DNA of 64,000 bases from Rhabditoides inermis (lineage: Eukaryota > Nematoda > Chromadorea > Rhabditida > Rhabditidae): assembly GCA_963966185.1 (NCBI GenBank), contig CAWZYM010000369.1, positions 790,001-854,000 on the forward strand, given 5' to 3'. The notes beneath the pieces are model-generated. The model ran no database searches. It was not told where the DNA came from and saw nothing but the letters and a program-made list of their open reading frames with translations. This document shows positions 11,236 through 20,112 of the stretch, in pieces. The position numbers and the translations under genes are program-made. Numbering within the stretch: position 1 is the stretch's first letter; each line of letters begins with the position of its first letter.

Positions 11236-12399
11236 AAAGGATATGATTGGATAACATTGACTGCGAGCCAATGGCTACAGTACATTTATCTATTCTGCAA
11301 TGATCTGATTGTGAGACTAGTGGCTGGAGTGATTTACCCTCCACTGGTCCAAGTGATATCTGATATCAGCGTGATTTGCGCTGAGATTGATGAAATGGTA
11401 TTTGAGAAAGACATATTCACGCCCGAACAGAACGACGTCGATTCTAAACGAGTCGGTGTGAATCGTGCTGGCTCGATTCTGTCTCTTATTCTAGCCTCTA
11501 TTCTGTGGAGCCAGGAATGGATGCAGAAAAGCGAACGATTGACAAGAAGATTGAGGGTGAAAACCCGGAGGCATTTGCAAAAGATGCAGGAAATCCTGCA
11601 CCAGATTCAGCATAGACCAGTTTACAGTGATCCACTTCTATTCTATGGTGGTGGCGATGAAATGATAACAGATGATACCGTATTCGATACGGTAACCAAA
11701 AGAGTGAGAATGCTCGCCCCACTCGCAGCCAAAGTGAAATGCGGTGGGTGCAATTGCGTACTGATGGGTGATGCGAGAGTGTACGCGATGGGACGACACT
11801 ATCAAAAGAATGCGAAGAAAGCGTATCCCTGTCCATGGAGAGAACAAATGGACTTGGAGCCGGGAACAAAAATTAAAATGTACATGGAATTCGTGTGCAG
11901 AGTGTGCAATGAAGTGTTTGACACAGTTGGGAATGCAACTGTACATGCGAAGAAAGCACATCCAGAAATGGAACGGTTTGAGATGAGTCAGGAAGAAATG
12001 AGAAAAGAAAAGATGGAGAAAAGACACGCTGCCTACGCAGAGAGAAGGAAACAGAGTTCACAGTGCGATGATGAGGCAGAGACTAGTCAGTCAGCTGATT
12101 CATCGCAGACGGAATCGATTGCCCCATCGCAGACAGTGAGTGAAGGCAACGGCCGAAAAAGAAAGAGAGTGGATGGCAGTGCACAGACGAAGAGAGTGCG
12201 CACTGAACCACTGGAAATAATCGATAGATCGATGAATGAGGCAGCGACGCAGAGTGAACCAGGCAATGATGCTGCGGATCACTCAAGAGCCGATGTAGTA
12301 AGAGAGAACGAGAATGGAGAGGAAAGGCCGCATGCGAGCCGCGATACCGCTTTGATAAGAGAAAGCGAGGAGATAGGCCCCATTATACTTTCACGCTGA
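11044..12399 (+). CDS. Retroelement N-terminal segment with C2H2 finger
   Basis: A 451-codon ORF. After the repeats it contains VKCGGCNC (residues ~228-235) and a classical C2H2 finger CRVCNEVFDTVGNATVHAKKAH (C-x2-C-x12-H-x4-H, residues ~285-307), followed by a Lys/Glu/Arg-rich nuclear-like region and an acidic Ser-rich tail. Such fingers bind nucleic acid in the N-termini of R2/NeSL proteins. The last seven residues (GPIILSR) and the stop are supplied by the inserted palindrome, so the natural protein continued into the downstream ORF. Confidence 0.75.
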   Translation: MTPPLVYEVYTVDPPLVYEVYTVVPPLVYEEYTVVPPLVYEEYTDFPPLVYEETKFDPPLIKEAKGYDWITLTASQWLQYIYLFCNDLIVRLVAGVIYPPLVQVISDISVICAEIDEMVFEKDIFTPEQNDVDSKRVGVNRAGSILSLILASILWSQEWMQKSERLTRRLRVKTRRHLQKMQEILHQIQHRPVYSDPLLFYGGGDEMITDDTVFDTVTKRVRMLAPLAAKVKCGGCNCVLMGDARVYAMGRHYQKNAKKAYPCPWREQMDLEPGTKIKMYMEFVCRVCNEVFDTVGNATVHAKKAHPEMERFEMSQEEMRKEKMEKRHAAYAERRKQSSQCDDEAETSQSADSSQTESIAPSQTVSEGNGRKRKRVDGSAQTKRVRTEPLEIIDRSMNEAATQSEPGNDAADHSRADVVRENENGEERPHASRDTALIRESEEIGPIILSR

Positions 12400-12541
12400 C
12401 GCTGACGCGACGCTGACGCTCCCGTGCAAAAGATGCAACTATTGATTTCGTTGACGCAGCGTGATCAAAATCGATAGGTGCATCTTTTGCACGGGAGCGT
12501 CTGCGTCGCGTCAGCGTCAGCGTGAAAGTATAATGGGGCCT
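12375..12541. mobile_element. 167 bp palindromic insertion in the retroelement
   Basis: Arms of about 63 bp begin AGGCCCCATTATACTTTCAC and are near-perfect inverted copies; the left arm has one GACGCTGAC difference. About 40 bp of AT-rich loop separates them. The trinucleotide GAT lies immediately outside both ends (12372-12374 and 12542-12544), consistent with a 3-bp target duplication. No coding capacity, so a foldback element or MITE mobilised in trans. Confidence 0.85.
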
Positions 12542-12542
12542 G

Positions 12543-15500
12543 ATGAGTGGAATAGAGTCCAGCCAGCTGTCAGCTGGTGTGACTGTGCGAGAAGAGAGAT
12601 CGCAGTCTGATCTACCAACGTCCGAGGAGGCGAGTCAAGACGGACCGGTCGAACAATACCAATCAATGGAATCGATAACTGAAAGTGGAAATGAGCACGT
12701 AGATGCGAGTTCGTCAATGGAAGACGAGCCGGCGATGCAAGGAAATGATGAATTCGAAGAATATCGAGTGCAAAGTGAGCTGACCAGGTCGGCGATGGTC
12801 TGTCTCAATCACAGTGAGGGTACAAATTCGCGGATGAGCAATCAAGCAATCCATGCCTACCTCATATCGAGATACCGTAATACGAGCGCCTACGTGATGA
12901 ACCCCGCTATCGTGCGTGGAGTGATATGGAAATACAAAGGAAGCGAGATCGCACTGTGTAACGCAATGCGAGACGCAAGGTACAGTAAAGTGGTGCTACC
13001 GTACCACTACAACAATCACTGGATGCTGGTTGTGGCTGATAAGTCTCACAGCACGACTACCGTATACGATCCTAGACAATGTAACTCGATCGATAATCGA
13101 TCGATTGATAAACTGGAGCGCCTGTTTGGCTGCGAGATACAGTATGCCGAGCCTGCCACCTACAGTAGGCAAGAGAGAATGGAAATGAATTGTGGGCTGA
13201 GAATTGTGATGATTCTCGAACAATTAATCGATAATCGACCGCTTTTTCACTCGATTGGAGAGCTAGAACAGCTGAGAGTGAGAATGAGAACAACGATTCA
13301 TAATGAGAGAACGAGTCAGATACCGAAACTCATGGATATTGACTTGTCCCACATGCAGGTGAACCCCATGCCACTTCCAGTGAAGGGGAGTTGGCTGGAG
13401 AAGCTAAATCAGACGACCTCGTTCGAACAGGTCGAGTATGTAGCTGATCAGTTCGTGAAATTTGCATACCTTAAGAGGAAAGAGAGACACGCGGAAGCGT
13501 GTAAACTGTTGGAGGATGAGTTGCCGTCATGCGAAGCTCTCGCTGATCGGACAATACAACCAAAACAAAACAAAAAGAGGCAAGGCTTCGCCCCTAGGAA
13601 GCAGAACGATTTGAGGATACTGTATAAGGAAAACAAAGCACATGCAGTGAAACGTATTCTCGGCGAAGAGTCGAAAGATTGCGAAATTGGAATCAACAAA
13701 GTGGAAAGTTATTTCCGAAAGACGACTACGGTCGCGCCATGTGATTACGATGCTGTGAGGCGGCTAGCCGCCAATCTACCCAAGTTGAACATCTCCGGCT
13801 CATTGTTGAGGCGGTTCGGACAAAACGAAGTGATGACTGTCTTGAAAAATAAGCCTAATACGGCGCCGCGACCGGATGGCACTATGTATAGTGACCTTAT
13901 TCTGGCCGATCCTGAAGGACTGTTCATTACTGAATTGTTCAATCGATGCATGCGAGAACAGCGCATCCCGAAAAGCTGGAAAGAAACGAATACGTCTCTC
14001 ATCTACAAGAAGGGAGACGAGATGGATATTGAAAACTGGCGACCGATCAGTCTTATGAATGTTCTGTACAAAGTGTACACGGGTCTCTTGACAAAGAGAA
14101 TGTGCGCGATTAAAGGAATGATTAGTGATTGCCAGAAGGGCTTCACGAATAGAGAAGGTACATTGGAGAACATTGCTCTTCTCCGAACACCGATTCAGCA
14201 TGTCAAAGCGATAAAAGGTGACATCTGTGTATCATGGCTCGACCTTGCCAATGCTTTTGGCAGCGTGCCACACATAGCGATACTCGAGGCCCTCAGGGCT
14301 CTTGGCTTTCCGCCCGAATTTCGACACATCATTGCGGACTTGTACGATGGAGCATCATTCCGCGTAAATACAAAGCACGATCAAACTAAAAGCATATCAA
14401 TGAAACAGGGTGACCCAATCTCACCTATCTTGTTCAATATTGTGCTGGAAATGATCATTCGAGCACATCTGATGAGAGTGAAACCTATGGAAATCCTTGG
14501 ACAGAGGTTTTCACTGCTGGCTTTTGCTGATGACATGGCTGTGATCACGAAGAATCATTCGGACATGCAATATCAGCTTGAGAGAATGGCAGCTGACGCA
14601 AACCAGATCAATCTGATATTCAAGCCACGCAAGTGCGGCACACTCACTATCCAAAAAGGGAGGGTGATTACGAAAGAAACAAAGATGTATGACCAGTGCA
14701 TTACTGTACTCGGTGAATCAGACAGTTACAAGTATCTAGGTGTCAATGTCGGTTTTCGCGATATAATCGAACCGACTGAATCACTCGAGCACATGAAAAT
14801 CGATATGAGAAAGCTGGCAGCAGCCAGAGGCTCGCTCAGTGGCGATCAGCTGAGAGACGCAATCAAGACATTTGTGATTTCGCGCCTATACTATTTCGCG
14901 ATGAATGACAAGTTGGCAATGAGCAGCATTGATGAGCTGGAAAGGACGCTCGCAACAACTGTTGCCCACATACAGAATGTGAAGGGTGGAGTGCCGAAGC
15001 CGTACTTGTACTGCTCGAAAGGCTACCATATGCAACATCCGAAAGACATCATGTATACTGGTAATATAAACACGACAATGAAGCTGTTGTGGTCGGACGA
15101 TGACTACATAAAGAATGTGTTTTGGAATCTTCTGGAATACATTTCAGTAACTTGGATTGGAGTGCAAGAGGCAATCACGCTTGATAAGAAAGAGATGTGT
15201 GCACGCTATTTGAATGATGAGCAGTTGGGATACCGTATCGGGTCATACGGTAGCCGGACAAATGTGATGCGCAACTGCCGAGAGGCGGTGCGACACTTCA
15301 GAAAGACAATGCACGTTTTCGATGTGAAATGTGTGAATGGTGAGCTGGTTGTTGAAATGCAAGCAACCCCAGCCAGCAAAAAATCGATAACCGATAGGAA
15401 GATGAAACATCTCCTCAAACGGAGAATCACGTGTGCGCTGGACGAGTGCAACATTGAGAGAATGAGTACCGAATATTCGATGATCGGAAACAATTTTGAC

Positions 15501-16304
15501 ATGTTTGTGCAAGACAATCGAAATGTGAAAATTCTGCGAGGCAAATTGCCGCAGGCAGTAACTGAGAGTGCGATTGAGTGGAGACACCGAGCATTGCTCG
15601 ATAATCTTCCTCTGAAAGGATCGAGATTCAATTCGAAGAATGCAGAATCAGACAAGATGTGCTCTGTGTGCAACGAGAGAAAGATTGAGACGCTTGCTCA
15701 CGTGCTCAATGGGTGTGAAGCTCATTTGAAAACGGGAGTGACGGACAGGCATAACAACATTCAAGACATAATAGTGGCTGCTGCGGAAAAGAGCGCAGTG
15801 AATCAAAATGCTTGGATTGAGACTGATACGCGCAATGCGATAGATGGAGGAAACCTCCGCCCTGACATTGTGCTAAAAAGAGAGAGTGAAAAAGAAGTGG
15901 TGATAGTGGATGTGCGTGTCTCTTTTGGAAAGGGAATCGAGTCATTCCACAACGCCGCTGCTGATAAGATCGATAAGTACACTGGTATTGCTGAAACATA
16001 TAAAGGGTTGGGATACAAAGTGTCTCTTCACCCTTTCCTTGTCAGTTCTCTCGGTGACTATTGGAAAGATAATGATAGTGCGATGAAAGCTCTTGGAATT
16101 CCAAAGACGGAGTGGAATGACTTGATTGGTCAGATCCAATGCGAGACTCTTGAGTTTTCAAAAGCTATATATTACTTGCATACATTGGGGGAGAGTTACA
16201 ACCCAAAATATGGAAATACTAGACCAGAAAAGGCACTGAAGATGATTGCGAGATACAAAGACAGATACGAGAGAACCCGACTACAGCGAGAAGTTGGGCA
16301 GTGA
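12543..16304 (+). CDS. Ulp1-like protease / reverse transcriptase / RLE polyprotein
   Basis: A 1253-codon uninterrupted ORF. A Ulp1 (C48)-like cysteine protease spans ~90-230, with the likely triad His159 (NNHWMLV), Asp176 (VYDPRQ) and Cys217 (NCGLR). Reverse transcriptase spans ~420-750, with PRPDG, NWRPISL, WLDLANAFGSVPH, QGDPISP and the catalytic FADD near residue 662. A CCHC knuckle follows at ~1040 (CSVCNERKIETLAHVLNGC). The restriction-like endonuclease has RPDIVL and VVIVDVRV at ~1106-1125. The protein would nick target DNA and reverse-transcribe its own RNA at the nick. The start at 12543 is probably artificial, created by the palindrome upstream. All catalytic residues I can recognise are present. 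Confidence 0.9.
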   Translation: MSGIESSQLSAGVTVREERSQSDLPTSEEASQDGPVEQYQSMESITESGNEHVDASSSMEDEPAMQGNDEFEEYRVQSELTRSAMVCLNHSEGTNSRMSNQAIHAYLISRYRNTSAYVMNPAIVRGVIWKYKGSEIALCNAMRDARYSKVVLPYHYNNHWMLVVADKSHSTTTVYDPRQCNSIDNRSIDKLERLFGCEIQYAEPATYSRQERMEMNCGLRIVMILEQLIDNRPLFHSIGELEQLRVRMRTTIHNERTSQIPKLMDIDLSHMQVNPMPLPVKGSWLEKLNQTTSFEQVEYVADQFVKFAYLKRKERHAEACKLLEDELPSCEALADRTIQPKQNKKRQGFAPRKQNDLRILYKENKAHAVKRILGEESKDCEIGINKVESYFRKTTTVAPCDYDAVRRLAANLPKLNISGSLLRRFGQNEVMTVLKNKPNTAPRPDGTMYSDLILADPEGLFITELFNRCMREQRIPKSWKETNTSLIYKKGDEMDIENWRPISLMNVLYKVYTGLLTKRMCAIKGMISDCQKGFTNREGTLENIALLRTPIQHVKAIKGDICVSWLDLANAFGSVPHIAILEALRALGFPPEFRHIIADLYDGASFRVNTKHDQTKSISMKQGDPISPILFNIVLEMIIRAHLMRVKPMEILGQRFSLLAFADDMAVITKNHSDMQYQLERMAADANQINLIFKPRKCGTLTIQKGRVITKETKMYDQCITVLGESDSYKYLGVNVGFRDIIEPTESLEHMKIDMRKLAAARGSLSGDQLRDAIKTFVISRLYYFAMNDKLAMSSIDELERTLATTVAHIQNVKGGVPKPYLYCSKGYHMQHPKDIMYTGNINTTMKLLWSDDDYIKNVFWNLLEYISVTWIGVQEAITLDKKEMCARYLNDEQLGYRIGSYGSRTNVMRNCREAVRHFRKTMHVFDVKCVNGELVVEMQATPASKKSITDRKMKHLLKRRITCALDECNIERMSTEYSMIGNNFDMFVQDNRNVKILRGKLPQAVTESAIEWRHRALLDNLPLKGSRFNSKNAESDKMCSVCNERKIETLAHVLNGCEAHLKTGVTDRHNNIQDIIVAAAEKSAVNQNAWIETDTRNAIDGGNLRPDIVLKRESEKEVVIVDVRVSFGKGIESFHNAAADKIDKYTGIAETYKGLGYKVSLHPFLVSSLGDYWKDNDSAMKALGIPKTEWNDLIGQIQCETLEFSKAIYYLHTLGESYNPKYGNTRPEKALKMIARYKDRYERTRLQREVGQ

Positions 16305-16580
16305 GATAAGCAATCTGGTCATGTCACAATACAACACTGATACTGTACTCGTGTAGGGCTGTCTCTCTCCCCGCGACAAGGGGACCAAGAGAGCGGTCCG
16401 ATAGTGCGCGATACAGCCGGCCGCCGCCCCGTTCGCCCGACGCCTCGAGGATGCTGCGACCAAGCTTCTGCTGCTGAGGGACCAACGACGGACGCGGCCG
16501 GACCCAAGTCATTTGCCAATTACCCAAGATAAACTCCAAACTCCCCCAATGCCGTACGATTTGAGATAAATCATTTCAAT

Positions 16581-16615
<35 letters not shown>

Positions 16616-16616
<1 letters not shown>

Positions 16617-17103
16617 TCTTCTGCAGCAGCTGATGGTTGTCGACGAGCCGAATGTGTTCGAAGCACCCGGCCGAGGAGACAAAGTCAGAGTAGCGAAGTA
16701 GGTACGTGTCCTTCGGGAAGATGAATACATCAGGCTCCGCCCACTCAAGCCCCGCCCAGACCGTACCTGGAAGTGCATTGTGGTCTCGCGCAGTCGAATG
16801 CTCTCTCCGTGTGTCAGCGGACGATCGAAAGGGATGCGTAGCTGAGACGAGCACGTTAGACTCCGCCCACCCAAGCCCGCCCCCCACCTTTCTGCTTATT
16901 TCCCTCTCCTCGTTGTCCCGAAGATCGGTGGTGCGGAACTCAGTCGGCGTTTTGCGAATGTGTACTTCCTAAAAAAAATGTAATTCGAATGTACTTCCCA
17001 CATTCTTTATTCGACTCCTCTTCTGCAGACTTCTCTTGTTCGAAGGCCTGCTGGGAGAACTGCATCGCATGACTGAGATCAGATAGGGAAAAAGGAGACG
17101 GTC
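16616..17103 (-). pseudogene. Unrecognised gene, four exons, truncated
   Basis: Minus-strand exons in reading order: 17103-17002, 16968-16888, 16841-16767 and 16734 to about 16616. All junctions are phase 0, with GT donors and AG acceptors and extremely short introns (33, 46 and 32 bp). Two introns carry GTGGGCGG-type motifs. Readable parts include EVHIRKTPTEFRTTDLRDNE, LRIPFDRPLTHGESIRLRE and PDVFIFPKDTYLLRYSDFVS, then CFEHIRLVDNHQLL. The 3' end runs into a CT microsatellite, whereas the copy at 22996-23190 has an exon end with a GTAAGG donor there, so this copy seems eroded. I do not recognise the family. The first exon can also be read in another frame (SDLSHAMQFSQQAFEQEKSA) that looks equally protein-like, so its frame is uncertain. 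Confidence 0.45.
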
Positions 17104-17110
17104 CTGAAAG

Positions 17111-17167
<57 letters not shown>

Positions 17168-17197
17168 TTCTCTTTCTACCCCCCCCCCCCCCTCCCT

Positions 17198-17423
17198 TCA
17201 TTTTTCAACTCTTGAAAATGTGGTAGACACGTCAGCGAGACAGGCAGGAGCTGTCATGCTGTGCACATTTGTCGAATGCATCACACCAAATGGATCCGCC
17301 GGAAACTGCAACACATGATACGAATTATTGAAAATTAGATACCACATCAAAGAATCAATGACAAGCTGATAACGAATCAATACTCACCTGCATAGCCTTC
17401 TCGGCCAGCTCCTGCATGTTTTG
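17198..17423 (-). CDS. 3' exons of an unrecognised gene
   Basis: Exon 17423-17388 (QNMQELAEKAMQ) and last exon 17305-17198 (FPADPFGVMHSTNVHSMTAP, then ACLADVSTTFSRVEK and stop), with donor GTGAGT, acceptor TTGCAG, phase 0. The upstream part is interrupted by the Penelope-like element that begins about 17450. A 53 bp segment at 17041-17093 recurs exactly at 19343-19395 on the far side of that element, so this locus has been duplicated or broken around the insertion. Possibly the end of the same family as the 16.6-17.1 kb fragment, but order and orientation do not make one simple gene. Confidence 0.4.
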
Positions 17424-17449
17424 CTCTTGGCGCGTCAAGGGGCGGGGCC

Positions 17450-19200
17450 AAGTATAGATAAAGCATCAGGAAATTATGCGATTACTTGCAAGAAACTTTA
17501 CATTATGACACTCAATAAAGAACTAGGTGATGAATACAACACTGATACCGTAAACAATACAAATCCAACTTATGAAATATTTAACAAAGAATCCATTGAA
17601 ACTATTATATCTCGACACAACACAACCACTTCTTCATTTAAATTAGTAAACTCTGAAAACAACCAAGTCTTACCTAGAATTTACGTGATCCCAAAAATGC
17701 ATAAAAATCCAGTCAAATGTAGATTTATAACAGGTGCCTTTAACAGTAGTTTGAAACCAATCTCTCAAGAATTAAAACAAATCTTATCGTTTTTGAAATT
17801 ACACTTCAAACGGTATTGTGGAATAAACAAAAAAAGAATAGGATTGAATGTCTATTGGTCAATAAACAACTCTTTAGAAGTAATTCAAGGCTTGCGAAGT
17901 CTGACTAGTAAATCAAATGTAAATATATTTACCGGAGATTTTAGTAGTTTATTCACAAACCTTCCTCACTCAATTGTTCCGCAAAACATGTTTAAACTAA
18001 TCGATCTATGCTATGAAAATAGTCAGAAACAGTATATATGTACATCATATAACAAAGTTTTCTATAGTGACAAGAATGAAAACTTGAAATATAGATATTA
18101 TACCAGTTTCGATGTCAAATTTCTATTACAATACATATTAACAAATAGCTTTGCACTATATGTAACAAATGTATTCAAACAAGTATCTGGAATTCCACAA
18201 GGAAACAACGCATCGCCCTCATTGCTGATCTCACTTTGAGCTACATGGAATATGATTACTGCATTAAAAACAAAAATGAGTTAAAGAACTGTAACTTATA
18301 ATGTATGCGCTATGTATATGGATGATCTTCTTTTGATTTACAAACAAAACTCTTATATTTTAAATGCAATTACACAAAATGTATACCACTTTTCACTCAC
18401 TTTGGAACAAACCAATAGTACAACGTTCACCGCTGTATTCTTAGATCTGGACATTCAATTAGAACAAAATAATGTGAAAACTAAATTATATAATAAAACT
18501 GATGATAACCAATTTGAAGTTATACGTTTTCCACATTCAAGTAGCAATTTATCTGCGCGCATTCCTTTGAACTGTCTTCATGGAGAATTGATTAGAATAT
18601 ATCGTTGCTCAACAATGTTTCAAGATTTCAAAACGAGAGCTTTTCAATTATATTTAATCTACTTAGAAATGGATTTGATAAAACTGTCACTAAAAATAAA
18701 ATAGCCACGTCAATTCTGTCCAACCCCAACCTACTATTTAAGCATAAATTAAACATAAAGAACAACTTTACAAGATTTATGCAGTCGTTCATTTGATTTT
18801 GATAGATCTACCAACTAGAATTCCTCTGCGTCTCATACACTGATCTACCAACTCTGCCTGTCTGCTCTCTCAGCCTCTGTGTCTAGCCGTTTCCAATTAG
18901 TTGATAGTCCCTCACCCAACACCTTCAGTCACCCTGTTTATTCATTGTCCACTTTCTGCTCTTTTTTATTTTCATGTGTATGTGAATGTATTAGTCTACT
19001 CTTTTATTATTTTGTAACCCTTTATGTTACTATTTGTGTATAATAGACACTCATTTCGAAACTGTCTGACAATCTCATCACTGATGATGACTCCGGATTG
19101 TCGGACGGTGTTCATGGTCTGATGACAGGAGTCGAAACCAAGTTCACCACTTTTATCTTTCTCTCTTCCCCTTTTCACTTGTTTTCTAATTCCATATGCG
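17450..19200 (+). mobile_element. Decayed Penelope-like retroelement
   Basis: Distinctly more AT-rich than its surroundings. The ORF at 17421-18239 shows RT signatures of the Penelope-like group: IPKMHKNPVKCRFITGAFNS (palm entry), GDFSSLFTNLPHS (catalytic Asp region) and GIPQGNNASPS. The next catalytic block, YMDDLLLIYKQN, is in a different frame at 18312-18704, with at least one frame change and a TAA between 18225 and 18310. No GIY-YIG endonuclease was seen downstream. The last coding block reads NPNLLFKHKLNIKNN to about 18796. A structured RNA-like tail follows at 19064-19140. It is inactive. Confidence 0.7.
19064..19140 (+). ncRNA. Folded 3' RNA motif of the Penelope-like element
   Basis: GTCTGACAATC (19064-19074) pairs with GATTGTCGGAC (19096-19106), with one G-U pair. 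In its loop GACTCC (19089-19094) pairs with GGAGTC (19128-19133), which is directly followed by GAAAC. CTGATGA occurs at 19081 and again at 19119. These are the words of a hammerhead ribozyme core, and hammerheads are known in Penelope-like elements, but the layout is not a clean consensus. Called a structured motif, not a proven ribozyme. Confidence 0.4.
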
Positions 19201-19439
19201 CCGTGTATTAGCTGATAATGCGACGCGAACTGAAACCAGCGCAGCGACGCGAACTGAAACCAGCGCGGGACGGCTCGATAAGGATGTGGTATAACTTGAA
19301 TCTGCTGATAAACAAACTTTTGAAAAATCATACATGACAGCTCGAAGGCCTGCTGGGAGAACTGCATCGCATGACTGAGATCAGATAGGGAAAAAAGACT
19401 GAAAGTCTCTTCGCAGCTCAATTTCTCTCAAAGCCATTC

Positions 19440-20100
19440 TGAGGGCTATTCTGAGGGCGAAATCGCATTCTGAGCCCATTCTTGCATTCTGACGGGTCAG
19501 AATCCACTCTGGCCGCGCCATGAGTGACGTCTCGCGGGGAGCGGGATCCGAACACGCGTAGTTAGAGTAGAAATCGGTGCTGAACAGAGAGAGGGTCAGA
19601 AAGGTATTGGTCAGTCTCTTCCATCTTAAGAGAAAGAGAGAATGTGTGATTCAAATGACAATAGATTCGCGCAATTTCACTTATCTCTTTTGAGTGGGGG
19701 GGATGTGAAAACGCGTTTTCTGATTTCTTTTTTTTTTGAGATCTGACCAGCGAATGTCAATGGGACACCGCTCTCCCCCAATCCTCTGATACACACACTT
19801 TGCAAACACCGAAACCCTGATAAGAGATAAGACACCACTATATAAAGGGCGATGCAAAATATTCGTCATTGTTTCAGAATCTTTCTATAGGTGGCGTCGC
19901 ATTTTGAGATTTTTCTTAGAGTCTTTTGCCAGCGAAAAGTCGAGTCTCGCTCTGGCGCAATCTGTTTTCTCTTTTCTCTCGCTTGTACGCTCCTTCTTTT
20001 TTGATGTGACCACAAGAGATCATGCGCTATTGTCTCATTCCAAGTGTTTTTGAAAAAAAATCGATGGCTAAACCACTGCAGCTCCGTCTTATTTCACACT
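19440..20100. other. Non-coding stretch upstream of the first bZIP gene
   Basis: CATTCTGAG(G/C) words repeat near 19436-19490. No exon or RNA gene recognised. It probably includes the promoter of the gene starting at 20113. Confidence 0.4.
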
Positions 20101-20112
20101 CAACAGGGAGGC

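Larger units (their letters stand above)
10437..16304 (+). mobile_element. NeSL-like non-LTR retrotransposon (protease-RT-RLE), disrupted
   Basis: One continuous coding region appears to have run from an ATG near 10437 to the stop at 16302-16304. It is now in three pieces: 10437-11070 (frame 0), 11044-12399 (frame 1) and 12543-16304. The first break is an extra C in the second of the short tandem repeats (seven C where the other copies have six). The second is a 167 bp palindrome at 12375-12541 with a GAT repeat on each side; removing 170 bp puts the two downstream frames in register. Domains in order: hydrophobic N-terminus, PPLVYE repeats, C2H2 finger, Ulp1-like protease, reverse transcriptase, CCHC knuckle, restriction-like endonuclease. 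This order is that of NeSL-type elements of nematodes. The element is probably immobile now. Confidence 0.85.

Noticed and set aside
13072..13293. Small minus-strand ORFs inside the retroelement
   Set aside because: Shadows of the conserved plus-strand polyprotein.
17002..17103. Reading SDLSHAMQFSQQAFEQEKSA as the certain frame of exon 1
   Set aside because: That frame does not join the next exon through the available donor, while the other frame joins in phase 0; left unresolved.
19064..19140. A canonical hammerhead ribozyme call
   Set aside because: The core words are present, but there is an extra base before stem II and no clear cleavage triplet with matching stems I and III; kept as a structured motif only.
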